Part shown: positions 1-12,263 of the stretch, one piece after another | Numbering within the stretch: position 1 is the first letter of the stretch | Layout: every line of letters begins with the position of its first letter | DNA from: Undaria pinnatifida | Lineage: Eukaryota; Sar; Phaeophyceae; Laminariales; Alariaceae | Assembly (NCBI GenBank): GCA_012845835.1 | Contig: JABAKD010000027.1 | Coordinates: forward strand, 6,193,465-6,257,464 | Direction of reading: 5' to 3' | DNA: 64,000 nt | Position numbers and translations under genes: made by a program | Notes under the pieces: generated by a model | What the model saw: only the letters and a program-made list of their open reading frames with translations | The model's database searches: none | Told to the model about the DNA's origin: nothing

Positions 1-551
1 CTCCCATCGTGCACTTATCCGTACGCCCCCCCCCCGACACCACAACACACTAATTTAAAAATAGTGCTGGTGCAGGCGAGGCCTGCAGACATCAACATCG
101 GACTACGTCACCCAGTTCCCGACGAACACGCAGCAGGTTGCACGGACTCAGTGAAGGCTACAGGTCGGACGCGCCGACGCCATGACGCCAACCCCAGCGT
201 CCACAACATACCTCATAACCGTAACCAATGACGCCGCACCGCAACAGCCTAAGCAACAGTCAGACCCGGCAGCGGGGTAGGGGAATGAGGCAAATTACAC
301 AACACCTTCCCAACGTGTACCATCTTCGATATTTATCGCAACCGGCGACGAAGTCAATGCGTACGAATGCAGAAGCCAGTCAAGAGTACCGGGTGAAGGG
401 GCATGAAGGTTTTTAGCCCACCTGCAGCTTCCACCAGCCTTTTTTGCCCACAGCCACACATAGCCACATACCCCTTATTACTGTGTACCCCGAAACGCCC
501 TTAATCGTTGTGGACGACTTCGCCACAAGGAAACTAACCACCCCACCCCTC

Positions 552-895
552 GCCCGACCAACCTCCACCGCAACCCCAGAGTGTCAGCGAATAAACAATA
601 CAATCGCAGCACCCGCCGGTCACGTTCTACTATTTCACAACAAACAGCAAGAAGATATTCCAGGGAAGCCACACGCTCATGAGAATTGGCCCAAGACGCC
701 CCCCCCCTCCCCCCCCCCTCCCCCCCCCTCCCTCTCCCCCCCTCCGCCCCAACCCACGTCCACCACGACACCTGGGCGACGGCGAATAGACAAGACAATA
801 CCAGCTGGCCATTGTCCACCCCTTCAAAGCAGCAACGACAAGATAACATCCGATCCAGGGAACGCCACGCGCTCATGACGAGGATTTCCTCGCGC
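552..895. repeat. Tandem duplication, about 195-bp period, with C-runs
   Basis: Two diverged units: CCTCCACCGCAACCCC, GCGAATAAACAATAC, CCGGTCA and GGGAAGCCACACGCTCATGA recur as CGTCCACCACGACACC, GCGAATAGACAAGAC, CTGGCCA and GGGAACGCCACGCGCTCATGA. The units are separated and followed by long C-runs (700-745, 893-925). Confidence 0.65.
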
Positions 896-1149
896 CGCCC
901 CCCCCGCCCCCGCCCCAACCCCCGCCCCTCGCAACGCTGACTCGCCTCCCATCCCTCTCTCTGTCTATTCCAAACCAACGTTCGCCCAGAAAGCGCTGAA
1001 AGCTCTACCTCCCACAAGTCAAACCACAGGGTTCCCAACAACGCATAAACCTCACCGTATAACAAAACACGCCCACACCCATGCACCCAACACTATCCGT
1101 CGGCTCACCCGCCCAGAACAGCACGAGGCACTTTTTCCTCTGGTTTGTA

Positions 1150-1475
1150 ACTTCATCCCAATTATTATCCTTGCATTACTCTCACACTCCCTCCCACTAG
1201 TAACTCGGATCCGGGGTCACATGGCGGCCTTCCTCCCCCCGCCCCATTACGGTACGTGCCTTCAATTTTTATCACGAGAAGAAATCAGCATTTTCTTCCC
1301 TCGTCGACTCGTGTCAAATTGTACCTACATGCGCTGGTAGGCGGTCTCAGCGGTTGATCCTCTTTTTTTTGCGGTTTTATGAAGTCAAAATCTCACCACG
1401 GTGGGAATCGGACTCAAGGATCAACGCCGGTAGTATTCGAGGGCAACCACTAGACCGCCGTTGCGACCGGCTCAA
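1150..1475 (-). mobile_element. SINE2 copy (second tRNA-derived family), diverged
   Basis: Shares with 10.9, 37.0 and 39.7 kb the blocks TACGGTACGTGCC, TTTTTATC.CGAGAAGAA, TTCCCTCGTCGACTCG and a reversed tRNA-like head. The B-box complement region GGAATCGGACTCAAGGA lies near 1405. Oriented minus. Confidence 0.65.
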
Positions 1476-1479
1476 GGCA

Positions 1480-2072
1480 GTGAAACAAATATTACGTGCG
1501 CTAGGTGTGGAGGCCTCAACATCAACTGCGAATCTCTTTCGCCGTTTTGCGACCGGAGGCTGCAGTGTTTCTTGGCCGCGGCCTCCACAGGGTCAGACCC
1601 CTTGCAACAATATTCGTCGTGGCATGCGTCCAAGTCTTTTTTTCTTCTTTTTTTATCCTCCGGCGGATGGGGAAAAATAAAGCTTTAGCTCACCACACTT
1701 CCACGTATTTTCATACGCGTCGTGTGTCGATTTAACTCAAGTCTTTTAGCAATTGAAGCCACCCGAACAACGGCAGCAAAGCGGGCAAGGCGTGGACGAC
1801 GCAAGCATGGTTCGTGAGAAAGCGTCCGTCAAGCGTTTCATCGGCGTAGACCTGGTTAGCGCGTGCGCGAATCGGGGTAGCCCTTCTCCGCCCCCGCCCC
1901 CCCGCCTGTTACGAACAAATACCCACCCCCACGCCGAGCCGGCGGAAAGGATAGGGGAATTTTTGAGTGTCATTGTAACTTCCACGCACACGGCCATGTG
2001 GTGTGTCTTGCAGTGCAAACGTTGGCCTGCCTGGGTCGACTTCGAAGCGATTGAAGTGTTTTTAGAAAAGTC
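1480..2072. other. Unassigned
   Basis: Several short open frames on both strands overlap here, but none has a recognisable motif or splice context. Confidence 0.4.
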
Positions 2073-2138
2073 GTACGTACGCACGTCTACCGGTCGTACG
2101 TACGCACGTCTACCGGTCGTACGTACGTAAGTATACCG
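2073..2138. repeat. Short tandem repeat, 25-bp unit
   Basis: Unit CGTACGTACGCACGTCTACC plus GGT, present twice and partially a third time; it contains the self-complementary CGTACGTACG. Confidence 0.75.
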
Positions 2139-3639
2139 GGTTACCTTTCACCAGGTTATTGACAACGAAGTTGCCCCAACCTGGTTACCGTTTGTCCCTA
2201 TTTCCGAAAGGTGACCCTACCGCCCGCCGACCACACCGACGCGTACCAACTACGTCAGCCAAGTACCTGAAAGCTAACATGTTTCTCTCGTCAGCAGTGC
2301 TGTGAAGCGATGGGGGCGGACATCCAAGTCATACCTGGTCGCCGTGGGCATCGGGCACCCCGGCACGATCGGCGGAATTTCTTATTCCTCCTTTCCGTTT
2401 AGGGTTCTGGTCATTCCTTTCCTATTTCCCTCTTTACGCACACCTTGAAGCGCATAATAAGCCGTCCGCCAAGCCCTAAGCTTCCTCGCGGTTTCCCGCT
2501 TGCCATGACCTGCAGACAAGGCCGGCATTCCTGCAGGGGTTCGTCCTTGTCGCCGCCCACGTCATCAAAGGCAGCGTCGGTATTCTCCGCGCTGGGGGAT
2601 GCTTCAGACAAGAGGACTACGACACGTGAACGTGATACACAGCAATGAGCCACAATAAGGGCGTGACCCACGCTTTTCACGGTGTATACCTGGTCATCGT
2701 TCGCCCTGGGTGTGGGTGTCATTGGTAGTGTGCCCATCTCATTGCATGAACTGGCACCGGCGTGCTACATCATATTTTCTTCTGACAAAACATATTGACA
2801 CATCCTTTTCTGTGTTTAGGAAAACGCTAAACAATGGTTACGGTGGTACGATGGCGGGCGAGGCCTCTAGAAAGCCACGGTGGCCCGGGTGCTTTTGCGC
2901 GATTGAAATAATCTACTCGCCCGAGCTTATTGCAAAAACGGTGTAAGGTGGTGCGATGAAGGCCATGCTTGCAAATGAAGATCAGCCCAACCACCACCCA
3001 CCCACCCCGTCGTTCTTCAGCCACACCTTCATACCTCGAGAGGAGGGTCACTGGCGCGCGTGTTCTTTGCCGGGCATGGTACATCTGCAACCCGCGATGT
3101 AGAAGTGTCCATGACGTGCAGCACATTGAAGAGCAGGAATCGATATCAGGGATACAACAGAGGCTACACGGCCTGAGGACAGCGAACACGCACGCAAAAA
3201 CAACACCACCCACACACCCCACGCGTACCAACTCATCCCCACGACTTACGACGTTGTATGTGTACAAGCGACTCTTGACGAAATCCACGCGCCGAAACAA
3301 AATGACGAAGGCCTCGTGGCCGTGTCCTTGAGAAGAAAAAGTCACGTGCATTCCACCATTTGTTCGACATTTTCTGCGCAGGCGCAGGGTCGACGTTATG
3401 TCATCCGTACCTACCGTTTAACATGACATGAAGAATAACGAATCCCAACTTTATTGCCGAAGTAGCTGTTTGCGCCCAGCCGTGTAGCTAACGTCGCGTG
3501 CGATTCGATTCACCAATTGACGATCACGCCATTCAAGCGTTCCACCCTCTTGCACCCGTTATTGGCACTACTGACGTGTCCTCTTCCGTGCCCTTGCCGT
3601 CGCTGCAACATACGTGCTGGTCCCTTACCCACCCGACCG
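2139..3639. other. Unassigned, possibly part of a dead DNA transposon
   Basis: No recognisable gene. Frames of 100-174 codons at 2827-3351 overlap on both strands and carry no family motif. It may belong with the transposase-like remnant to its right. Confidence 0.35.
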
Positions 3640-4265
3640 TGGTGTTGGAAATGTCGTCATCTCAGGCGGAGCCACAACCCGACGAAGTGGGACAACTCCG
3701 ACTGCTGTTTTCGAATCATTGCACGAACGGGCGCACGGGCACTTCATAGCGACTCTGAACTGCGGCATCATCGCCAGGTTGAGTCAATCGTAGAAACACG
3801 AGGGGATGGAGATCGTGGCCGGTTGCCTGGACTCCATCTGGGAAGATCCCGCCAGCCGGCCAGAATTGATCTTCTACGACAAGGGCTGTGCTCCTACGGT
3901 GCTACCGAGGGCATCATCCCGACACTTTCTGGTTGGCAACTCGTCACTTCGTTGACAGGTGACGTGGTCCTATCCCGATTTAAACAAGCCCTTCGTTGTC
4001 GGTAAATCTGGTCGTGCGTTGGCCTTCGTTACTTGCGATACAAGGGTTGGGGATGAGTTGGACGGGTTCGACGTTCCGTGCGTAGTGACGACAAAGGTCT
4101 TCTTTACATTGCCTTACGCCCCCACATCACCCACGATTTCCGTCGGCCTCGGCGTGTGGAATCGAAAGGCTCGAAGGCGACCTATCTGCTTGCGTCCTCA
4201 ACACGGGCATGCCACGGTCGGCGAGAATAATATTACTTTAACGGGCAAGGCATACCACATTTAAC
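3640..4265 (+). pseudogene. Possible KDZ-type DNA transposase remnant
   Basis: Frame-broken stretch with IVAGCLDSIWEDPASRPE, then LIFYDKGC (about 3865-3890), then in another frame HHPDTFWLATRHFVDR (about 3912-3957), then FVVGKSGRALAFVTC. The spacing of an FYD..C box and a HFVDR box resembles KDZ/Zisupton-type transposases. The upstream 3570-3720 part codes for a Cys-rich stretch. Alternative: a different captured or host pseudogene. Confidence 0.4.
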
Positions 4266-7089
4266 GGCTTCTCACAAAGTTCATACGAAGCGGAGCCTAA
4301 ATTTACGCCACGCGTGCGTCTCTTGCACCTTCGCAGAAAACACGCCACAACTTAGGTTCGATTTCCGGGGGCATTCGGAGGCGGACTGTCCCGAGTTCTG
4401 CTCTCCCGAGGCGCGTGATAATCCGAATGCTGTGGGGCATTGACGATGACGGCAACGAATGTTTCTTGTGGAATGGGTCGATGGCGGAGAGCAGGAACTC
4501 GTGGACCCACGGTATGCCTGCTCCACCTATTGCCTACTTTCCTTCTCTTGACAAACTGGTGGCTTCAGTCGTTGACGCTGCCAAGTCGACCCTGGGCGTT
4601 ACCGATGACGGCATCGGCTCCGGAAGTTCCGCGAATAGCTGCTTGCGCACGTTTGCTCGAAGGTTAAAGCTTTGTTGGAAGTACAGCTGACTGAGCAACG
4701 GCTTCTTGTTCCTACTGCAGATTTGCGATTCTCGGTTGGTACCTCGCCGACAGCATTCATACACGACTAAACATGACATGAACATACGCCTCCACCGTTG
4801 CTGAGACACAGACGCAACGTTATTACCCGAACGACTTAACAGGCGATTGCAAAATGTGTGTCAATATTATCACGACGTAAGCTGCACCATGCTTGTTACT
4901 CTTTTTTGTCAGGGTTCGGGCACATTGTCAAGCAGATGCCTCGAGTGCTGGCGGAGTTCTTCCTCGTCCAGTGCGTTTTGGTGAGAAACGAGTGCCTCTT
5001 GGCTAGGACCTTGCTTGACAAAAATCCAACCTTCGACGATTAAGCATCGCAGGCGGACGACCTCTTCTTCCGAGTGTGTGTGCGGGGTGGGGGGCCAAGT
5101 AACATTGATCGTAGGCAGCTGGCAAGTGCCATGATCAAGAAACGACACGCTGATGATTCCCAGGGGGGCGGGATAGAGAACGGTAGGGAAGTGGGGCAGG
5201 GGGCGGGGAAGGGCGGACGGGCGGACAGGGGTTAGATGTTACTCTCTCTGGGAGTGGCGTGCTTGGCAGTGAATAAATTGTAGCAATTGTGACGTAACTG
5301 GGTGGTATTCGATGTCCGGTCTAGCCTCCCCTTGGTGGTGTCGTACACACGGACCCACCACTCGCCGTCGACAGGTCCCACGCCGGGGGTGGTTTGGGAG
5401 TGGCACACGAGCCGCTCGTACTGAGGAGGTTTGAACGCTCGGAACGCCCATACCTTCGCCGGTATCGTGTACAACCTACGTTAGGGTATGTTTGCGTAGC
5501 GCCCGGCCTCGCGTCACCACGTCGAACCTTAAATTCCAGCGGAACCCGAGTCATCAATGGAGCGGGGACGTGGGTCACACATGACCACTAATGTTCAACA
5601 AGCAAGTTCCAAACTATAAAACCAAAAAGCGAAAATAACACCATGGGTACATGTTGAGCAAAATCGGCCTGAGAAACTATCGGTGAAATGATAGTTCGGC
5701 ACTGCGGTATTTCTCGTCTGCGACAGACACCGATGGACGAAACGAACAACTGCACCATGGAATGTCAACGGGGCGCGCCAGTGAGGCGCTCTGACCCACA
5801 CTCTCGTCACAGTGTTCACAACACGGCCGTGATATGTGGCTGGCACGAGCCAGGCGTCTGATAGAAACACATTGGCGCTGCTGTGTAGAAAATAGACCAC
5901 GAAAATCTCCTTCTGTTCCGTTTTCACGACAGGAGCGGCACGGGGATATCTTCCAACGATGTCTTCTTTGAAGGCTTTGGAAAAAAAACTTTTAGCATCA
6001 CGTTTCCATTGTCATCGGTATTACCCCCTCGATTTTGGTATGGCGGCGTCGGTGGCGGGCGGGGGGCGTGAGGTTGGAGGCATCCTATACCACCGAATTG
6101 GACGCTGAGGAACGAGGGGTTTTGTCCTCCCAGTAACCGCACTTACACACGGGAGGGGCTCCGGAGCCCAACATAACCCACACGATCGAGCACATTAAAG
6201 AGGAAATATCCTCACCAGAGAAGATAGAACTAAGTACTAATTCGATGCAGCTGACCGTAAGGCTTCAGTGCCTACTGGCGGGCCTTTCATAGTTGTGTTG
6301 CCTGCTGGCGGACCCTTCATATTTTCGCCACTGGTCCATATGACTTCCGTGCCTGCAGGTGGGCTTTTCGTATAGTATTCAACGTCACAACTGGCGATTC
6401 GTTGCAGGTTCGGTCACTGCTACTGTCCTTTTGTGCAACAGCTGACGTTTTTGAGAGAGGTGGACGAGGTGCACCTTGCATTTGTTTTTAAAGGATGCAT
6501 CAGACCTATCAACCTTTGCCTTTTGCATGACCACTCGCAAGTAATTCTGACTACCTCGAACCTCTGCGGCAGCCTGCAGAAAGAGCAGAGTGCAGCGTGT
6601 AGAAAAATATTACAATAATACTCCCGACCCCTCATGTAGCATCACCTGAAGGCCCCCGTGCAGAGCTCTGCCACCCATGGTCGGTCAGTATGTCTCTCTG
6701 GGTGTGCTGATGCCGGAATCCGGTTCGTATTGTCTGCTGGTTGACCTCGCTCGTGCCAGGTGCATTGCAGCAGGCGGCAGCCTGTCAGTGCACGACTGAA
6801 TGGTAGAATTGTGGCCTTAGGCAAAACCTGACCTCGGCCGACTCCAACGGTAATCGTCGGGGCGAAGATCCTCTGAGGATGGAATATATATGCCCGTGGC
6901 TCGCTCTTCTGCCCCAGTTATCTCTGCCTGGGATGCTTGTGCTGTATCTGTTACAGCTCTGCTGGTTTGTCATTGGAGAAGTCCCATGGTTTACTGTTCC
7001 GATGTGTTTTATGTGCTTTGTTTTGCTCTCCACGAGAAAAACGCTGCTAAACAAAAGGGCTGATGCTTAGTACGCAGGCCGCGGGAGGG
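4266..7089. other. Unassigned; probable continuation of mobile-element debris
   Basis: Contains a G-rich stretch at 5160-5235 and the three imperfect repeats at 6.3 kb. No supported gene. 6640-7089 may be the downstream part of the Gypsy remnant. Confidence 0.35.
6268..6375. repeat. Three imperfect ~40-bp repeats
   Basis: GTGCCTACTGGCGGGCCTTTC, TTGCCTGCTGGCGGACCCTTC and GTGCCTGCAGGTGGGCTTTTC recur with AT-rich spacers. Confidence 0.5.
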
Positions 7090-7560
7090 TTTTCAGTACT
7101 CTGCTGTGATTCTGTATTTTGCGGTTTGGTGCCGGCGGGGGAGATGGTGTGGCCGAGGAATTCCGCATCCATCGGTGTCATCAATGGTAGTCTTTGAAGG
7201 AAAGATCTTCACGTGTTTTTTCGCAAGTGTAGGAAGGGTTCCTCCAAGCTAGCCAGAGGGGACGGAATCGAAGATTATGATATTGTCGAAGAAAGTTTTG
7301 ACGCCGTCGAGGCTTTTGGTTACTTCATTATTTGAGGACCTTAACTAACCATCCTGGTGCCGTGTTGTTGCCTTGTGACGTGACCACCCACTCGATGAGG
7401 CGCGTGGAGGCGAAAACGGTCGTGAGGGGTATTCTTATGCTTTTTTGGACCGTGATTGATGGAACGAATGCACCAGATCGAAGAGAGAGAACAATTGACC
7501 GGTTCCTGGCTTGTCCCCGACCTCCTCGGTGCGAGGGGTGGGTAACTGACCAAGCATGCT
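7090..7560 (-). pseudogene. Decayed Gypsy (Ty3-like) reverse transcriptase
   Basis: Minus-strand fragments in different frames follow the order of a Ty3/Gypsy RT: DLVHSFHQ (about 7.47 kb), NEVTKSLDGVKTFFDNIIIF (about 7.33-7.27 kb) and EFLGHTISPAGT (about 7.17-7.13 kb). The catalytic box, usually containing DD, reads FFDNIIIF, and stops and frameshifts break the frame, so it is dead. Limits of the element and its LTRs were not found. Confidence 0.7.
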
Positions 7561-9181
7561 GAGTTTATTCAGCCTCTTGGAGTTGACAGTAATTCGAAGG
7601 CCACCGGATTCGTGGGTATGTCAACTGCTGGGTCCGCTCGCGGAGACGTAGATAGGCCTGCCGACGGCACCAGTGAATTACTTAAAGCGGCATTGGCCTA
7701 GGGGCCGACTACTGCTGTGCATGGGCGCCCCTGGCTCTGCGCTGGTCATTCGCTCAAAGATTCATTGGATGCCGTGTGTCTTCTAATGGTTTCTTGCTGT
7801 CGGCCGAATGCTGTCTGAACGAAACGGGGGGCGGCGCATCTTTCTAGCATGTCATAACCTCGGCCAGGTATGATGAGGAGAGACTTGTAACAAGTCTTAA
7901 CGCCGCAACGGGAGAGAGGGGATGCTATATCATACGCTACAAACTAAGCAAAAGAGGCAGATAAGAGAAGCAACAAAAGGTCGAAAGAAAGAACGAACGA
8001 AAGCAAATGACACACCACAGACACAAAAAAATGGGTGCGAGGCAGCACAAGGCCAGCAAATGTTTTCGTGGTTTCGACAGGCCTAGGACGGGTCTGAGGC
8101 TTAAAAATCACCGTGACGAGGGCAGCGGTATAATGGCAGAAATACACGTGATGGTTACCAACGCGGCACAACCGCTGATACCAAAATGCGCGGACGGGGT
8201 GTGACGTAACTGAACGCGCGCGGGGGGCTGAAGGGGCGTCATGGCCCAAGAGGGTGATGCTTGGGCCTGACCATTTTTACAATGTGTCTCACCGGTACTC
8301 GTCTCATATGCCCCCCTCATTGCCATTCTGGAGTTGTCATGGAAACGATAATATACCGTCGATGTGCGCCGACGCTTGCAGGTACAGAAGAAATCCGTCA
8401 GAACAAACGCGTTGTATCGGCTGGGCTTATTGACGGGAGAACCCTTGTACCAGAATATGACCCCAACCGCCAGCGTACACGGTTTCTAGCGAATAAAGAG
8501 GATTTTCACCGTTGTATGGCACAGGATTCATCGCTGTAAGGCATGTAAAAAACCGAACGATACCGTCATCGGGCCGTAGCAAGACCACACACAGCACAGA
8601 TCTCACGGAGCAACACATTGTTCAATCAGGAGAGCGCTACCATGGGAGGCAGCACATCGATTGGGTAGTCTGGAACATGTAATCTGGGTGTGGGTGCGTT
8701 TTTGGTGCTGTCGTGTTCCCCTTGCTGCTTTGGTTTTACTTGAGATCTGGATGTTTTCGCTACATTTTGTACGAAGTACCTATGTGGTGCGAGCGAGTAC
8801 GTGTTCATTTTCCTTTCCCCCGTTTCGTATTTCTTGCGAGGATATTTGTTCTGCGGTTGTCTTTTTACTGCCCACGGACAAGATTTTGCAAACTGCATGA
8901 GATCGTTGACAACAACCGTCGATAATATTACGTGGCCGTCCTTCCTGGCCGACCATCTGGGGGGGGGGGTGCTTCGGTATGGCGGCATACGCCTCTGCTG
9001 GGTAGAGGTGTCGTTTAAGAAGGGGGTAAATATATGACGACACACTGTTGTAGCGTTGGTAGGACTCATTATGATGATAAGATCATCCTTTCAGCCGCAG
9101 CCAAGATTTCCCCCGTGTGTTGGCATGACTTGGCCGCGACCGAGATTGTCCCGTTGGTTATTAGTACTTAGTGTAAAAGCT
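7561..9181. other. Unassigned
   Basis: Short frames only; 8626-9069 minus (147 codons) has no recognisable motif. May include the upstream part of the Gypsy remnant near 7.6-7.9 kb. Confidence 0.35.
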
Positions 9182-9490
9182 GACCGCCCCGGTGGCGTAT
9201 CAGGTTATCCTCGAGCCTGGTATAGGTCAGCTTCGTGAGGTTGAATTCCCCCGAGTGCATACTCGATTATATTTATGGGGACTTTTTCTTGCGCACAAAT
9301 TGACTTGCGGAAAGCGCGAGAGCGTGAGCTAGCAACACTCAATAAAAAATCGACGAGCAGTGGGATTGCTGAACCCTACGCGCAATAAAAATTGAAGGCA
9401 AGAACCGGGGGGGAAAAGGGACGACACCTGTGACCACGGTTTGTCCAGAAGCTGGAAAATAGATGTGTGTGGAAAAAAAAAAAAGTTTAT
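9182..9490 (+). mobile_element. SINE1 copy (tRNA-derived)
   Basis: tRNA-like head with A-box TGGCGTATCAGG and a B-box-like region near 9240, followed by the common body (CGAGAGCGTGAGCTAGC) and a poly-A tail at 9473-9484. About 300 bp. The same head and body recur at 11.24, 12.07, 34.8 (minus) and 42.63 kb. Confidence 0.8.
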
Positions 9491-10892
9491 GCGTTGGTAT
9501 GAGGCCGGTTCTTCAGGTGCGGCGTGGCCCATCACGGTTGTGACGAAATAATACACCAGTGTTACAAAAATCCTTTCTGAGCGTCTTTGAGTGGGGATGT
9601 CAACTTCGAAAGAGGTAAGCAAAGACTCGGCATCAGACAAGGCTGAGTGCTCTTCCCGCAAGAGCTTTTGATCGCGCCGGGTCAACCCAACTGTTTCCAG
9701 CAGGTGAACTCAATGCTGGACAAGTTTGGAAGGGTGTAAAGAATTGTAGTCGACGAATCCACTAGCTTCAATAAGAAATGGTGAACAAGAGGGGCGTGAC
9801 GTGCAGCCAGGAAGGCCCTCCATGAGGATAGCGATATTCCGTCACCTTACTAGTGTTGTTTGCGGCGCATATGCGCCTTGATGGGGAAGTTTTTCCCAGG
9901 CGGGCAGGAACGCCGGGTTTTCTCCCGTCAGACTTGTTCGGCGTAATATTAGATATGATATCTAAGCCCACCGTCTAGAGTACCGCGTCTGGCCTTTCAA
10001 CGACCAACCAGCTTGGGAAGATGTTACGGCGATGTTCCACAAAAGTTGATCCGGGCATAACTTTTACAGAGGGCATGACAGACATAGGGTAACATAAGGA
10101 AAGTCGTATTCCTATATACTTCATCCAAGCAAGAAGACTGCAGCCCTTACGGTCACTGTCTTTCGTTGTCCTTTTATTCGCCGATATCAAGAACCAGGTG
10201 CGGTAGATTTTCCTGACTTGACGCGATGCGAGGACTTGGATGTACGGCCCGCAGGCCGCGATGGACAACAACCGACCCAGGTGCTGGTCTGCGCATTGTC
10301 TTACTAGCTTCGGAGCAAGGAGGGGCGAGGCGTGCTATCGAATCGTGCAGTATATCAGAGCAGTACTAGTCGGCCGGCAACGATAATAAGATAATGCAAG
10401 GGCTCCGCATGGGTAGGGCAGGGCAGCACTTCGAATTGTTCGATTGAATACTTGGTAGAGTTAAAAAAGACACCACACACAATCATATTCTGCGCGTACA
10501 GTATGTAAGCTAATGCCAAGAGTTCGATGTAGACTAACAATCATAACAATGTACTACTGTTAATAGCTACCGTTTTTGACGTGAATCCCATTCCGAGCTT
10601 CATTCATCATATTTCGATCGGATACATCCGAGCACACGCCGACTGACCCTTTAGTCTGGCGACGAAACGTGTCGAGCGCGTTTCTTATGGTAGTTTTACT
10701 CAATCAAGCATCCAGGGCTAGTAAGGTGGCTGACCATGTCCGCCGCGTGTGATTGGAGAAGTTGTACATGGACCAATTGCATAATACAACAGCAGTCAGT
10801 CCAGATCGAGTCGATCGGTGCAACTTGCTTGGGTATCGTATTATTCCAGCAGCAGTAATACACTTATGTTCTTTCTTTTTCCCATCCCACTT
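9491..10892. other. Unassigned
   Basis: No supported feature between the SINE copies; frames under 100 codons without motifs. Confidence 0.35.
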
Positions 10893-11242
10893 GGTGTGAT
10901 TGTCGCATTACTCTCGCCCTCCCAGCAGTATAACTTTGATCCGGAGTCATATAGCGGGCTCCCCTCTCCCCTTCTCACTACGGTACCTGCCCTAATTTTT
11001 ATCGCGAGAAGAATTCAGCATTTTCTTCCCTCGTCGATTCGCGTGGATTAGTACCTACCCATTGCCATGCTGCTAGGCGATTTCAGAAGTTAGTTTATCC
11101 TTTATTTCCCATTTATTTCTGCAAATAGATAAAGCCAACAAAGCTCACAACGGTGGTTATTTAAGCCTAGGACCAACGCTAGTATTAATAGCAGTAGTGT
11201 TCGAGTGTAACCCCACCAGACAACCGGGGCCACCGGCTCTAT
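10893..11242 (-). mobile_element. SINE2 copy, left half of a head-to-head pair
   Basis: Reversed copy with CTACGGTACCTGCC, TTTTTATCGCGAGAAGAA and TTCCCTCGTCGATTCG, then the head ending CCGGGGCCACCGGCTCTA. It is followed at once by the SINE1 head at 11243. Confidence 0.7.
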
Positions 11243-11555
11243 ATCACTCACTGCCCTGGTGGCGTATCAGGTTATATCCTCGAGCCTGGTATAGGTCGTC
11301 TTCGTGAGTTCGAATACCCCCGAGGGCGTACTCGTATAATTTGTCGTCTTGTGCTCTAATTGACTTGCGGAAAGCCCGAGAGCGTAAGTTAGCTACACTC
11401 GATGAAAAATCGACGATCAGGGGGTGCTGAACCCTATGCGCCAAACAAAATGAAGGCAATAACCGGGGGGGGGAAGGGAAGGACGACACCTCCTGTCACC
11501 ACGGCTTGTATGTCCAGAAGCTGGAAAGTAGAAGTGTGCCAAACAAAAATAAATC
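11243..11555 (+). mobile_element. SINE1 copy, right half of a head-to-head pair
   Basis: A-box TGGCGTATCAGG at about 11251, B-box GAGTTCGAATACC at about 11308, SINE1 body, and a tail of A-rich AAACAAAAATAAA. Its head abuts a reversed SINE2 copy ending at about 11242. Confidence 0.8.
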
Positions 11556-11904
11556 ACTAGAAGAGTTAATCAATCAACAATCAGCAGCAATAAGGAGCAC
11601 GTCAAGTGCAAAGCAACACAAAGTTATTTGTCAGTTACGCACCAACACATGACCGCTTGCACTTGACCGGCAAACGACCACAGCAACGGAGTCAGGGACC
11701 ACAGCAACAACAAAGCACGCCATCCTGCTGCCTACTTACCACCACCTTCAAGTGGCGCAGCTTAACAACAGGAGGAACTTGTGTAATACAACCTCCGAGG
11801 CCCCGGGGACGCAGCCACTCGCAATGCTGCCGTGTGGCTTGTCCTAGTGCAGTAGTCGTAATCACTACTACCTCCTCCTCGTTTAGTCATTCGTGTGCTT
11901 CAGC

Positions 11905-12061
11905 AGTTAGTTGATCCATTTTTTCCCATTTATTTCTGCAAATAAATAAAGCCAACAAAGCTCACAACGGTGGTCATTTAACTCAAGTACCAACGCTATT
12001 ATTAATAGCAGTAGTGTTCGAGTGTAACTCCACCAGACCACCGGGGGGACCGGCTCTATAT
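11905..12061 (-). mobile_element. SINE2 fragment (head half), second head-to-head pair
   Basis: Begins at CAGTTAGTTGATCC, continues TTTCTGCAAATAAATAAAGCC and the head, and ends in the same CTCTATATCACTCACTG junction as the copy at 11.24 kb before the SINE1 head. Confidence 0.7.
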
Positions 12062-12262
12062 CACTCACTGCCCCGGTGCCGTATCAGGTTGTATCCTCGA
12101 GCCTGGTACAGGTAGGTATAGATCAGCTTCGTGAGTTCGAATCCCCCCGAGTGCGTACTCGTATAATTTGTCGTTTTGTTGGGAATTAATTGACTTGCGG
12201 GTAGCGCGAGAGCGTGAGTTAGCTACACTCGATGAGAAATTGACGATCAGTGTAACTGGTAT
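12062..12262 (+). mobile_element. SINE1 copy, 3'-truncated, second head-to-head pair
   Basis: Head with GAGTTCGAATCCCC B-box at about 12137. The head carries a small internal duplication (GGTACAGGTAGGTATAGATC). The body stops after CGATCAGTGTAACTGG and the tail is missing. Its head abuts a reversed SINE2 fragment, as at 11.24 kb. Confidence 0.75.
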
Positions 12263-12263
12263 T

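Noticed and set aside
478-1086. 202-codon minus-strand open frame with Gly/Arg-rich core
   Set aside because: Produced by C-runs in a tandem duplication; no family motif.
9190-9250. Functional tRNA gene
   Set aside because: A- and B-box-like sequences are present but no cloverleaf pairing is convincing, and the head is always joined to the same non-tRNA body, so it is a SINE.
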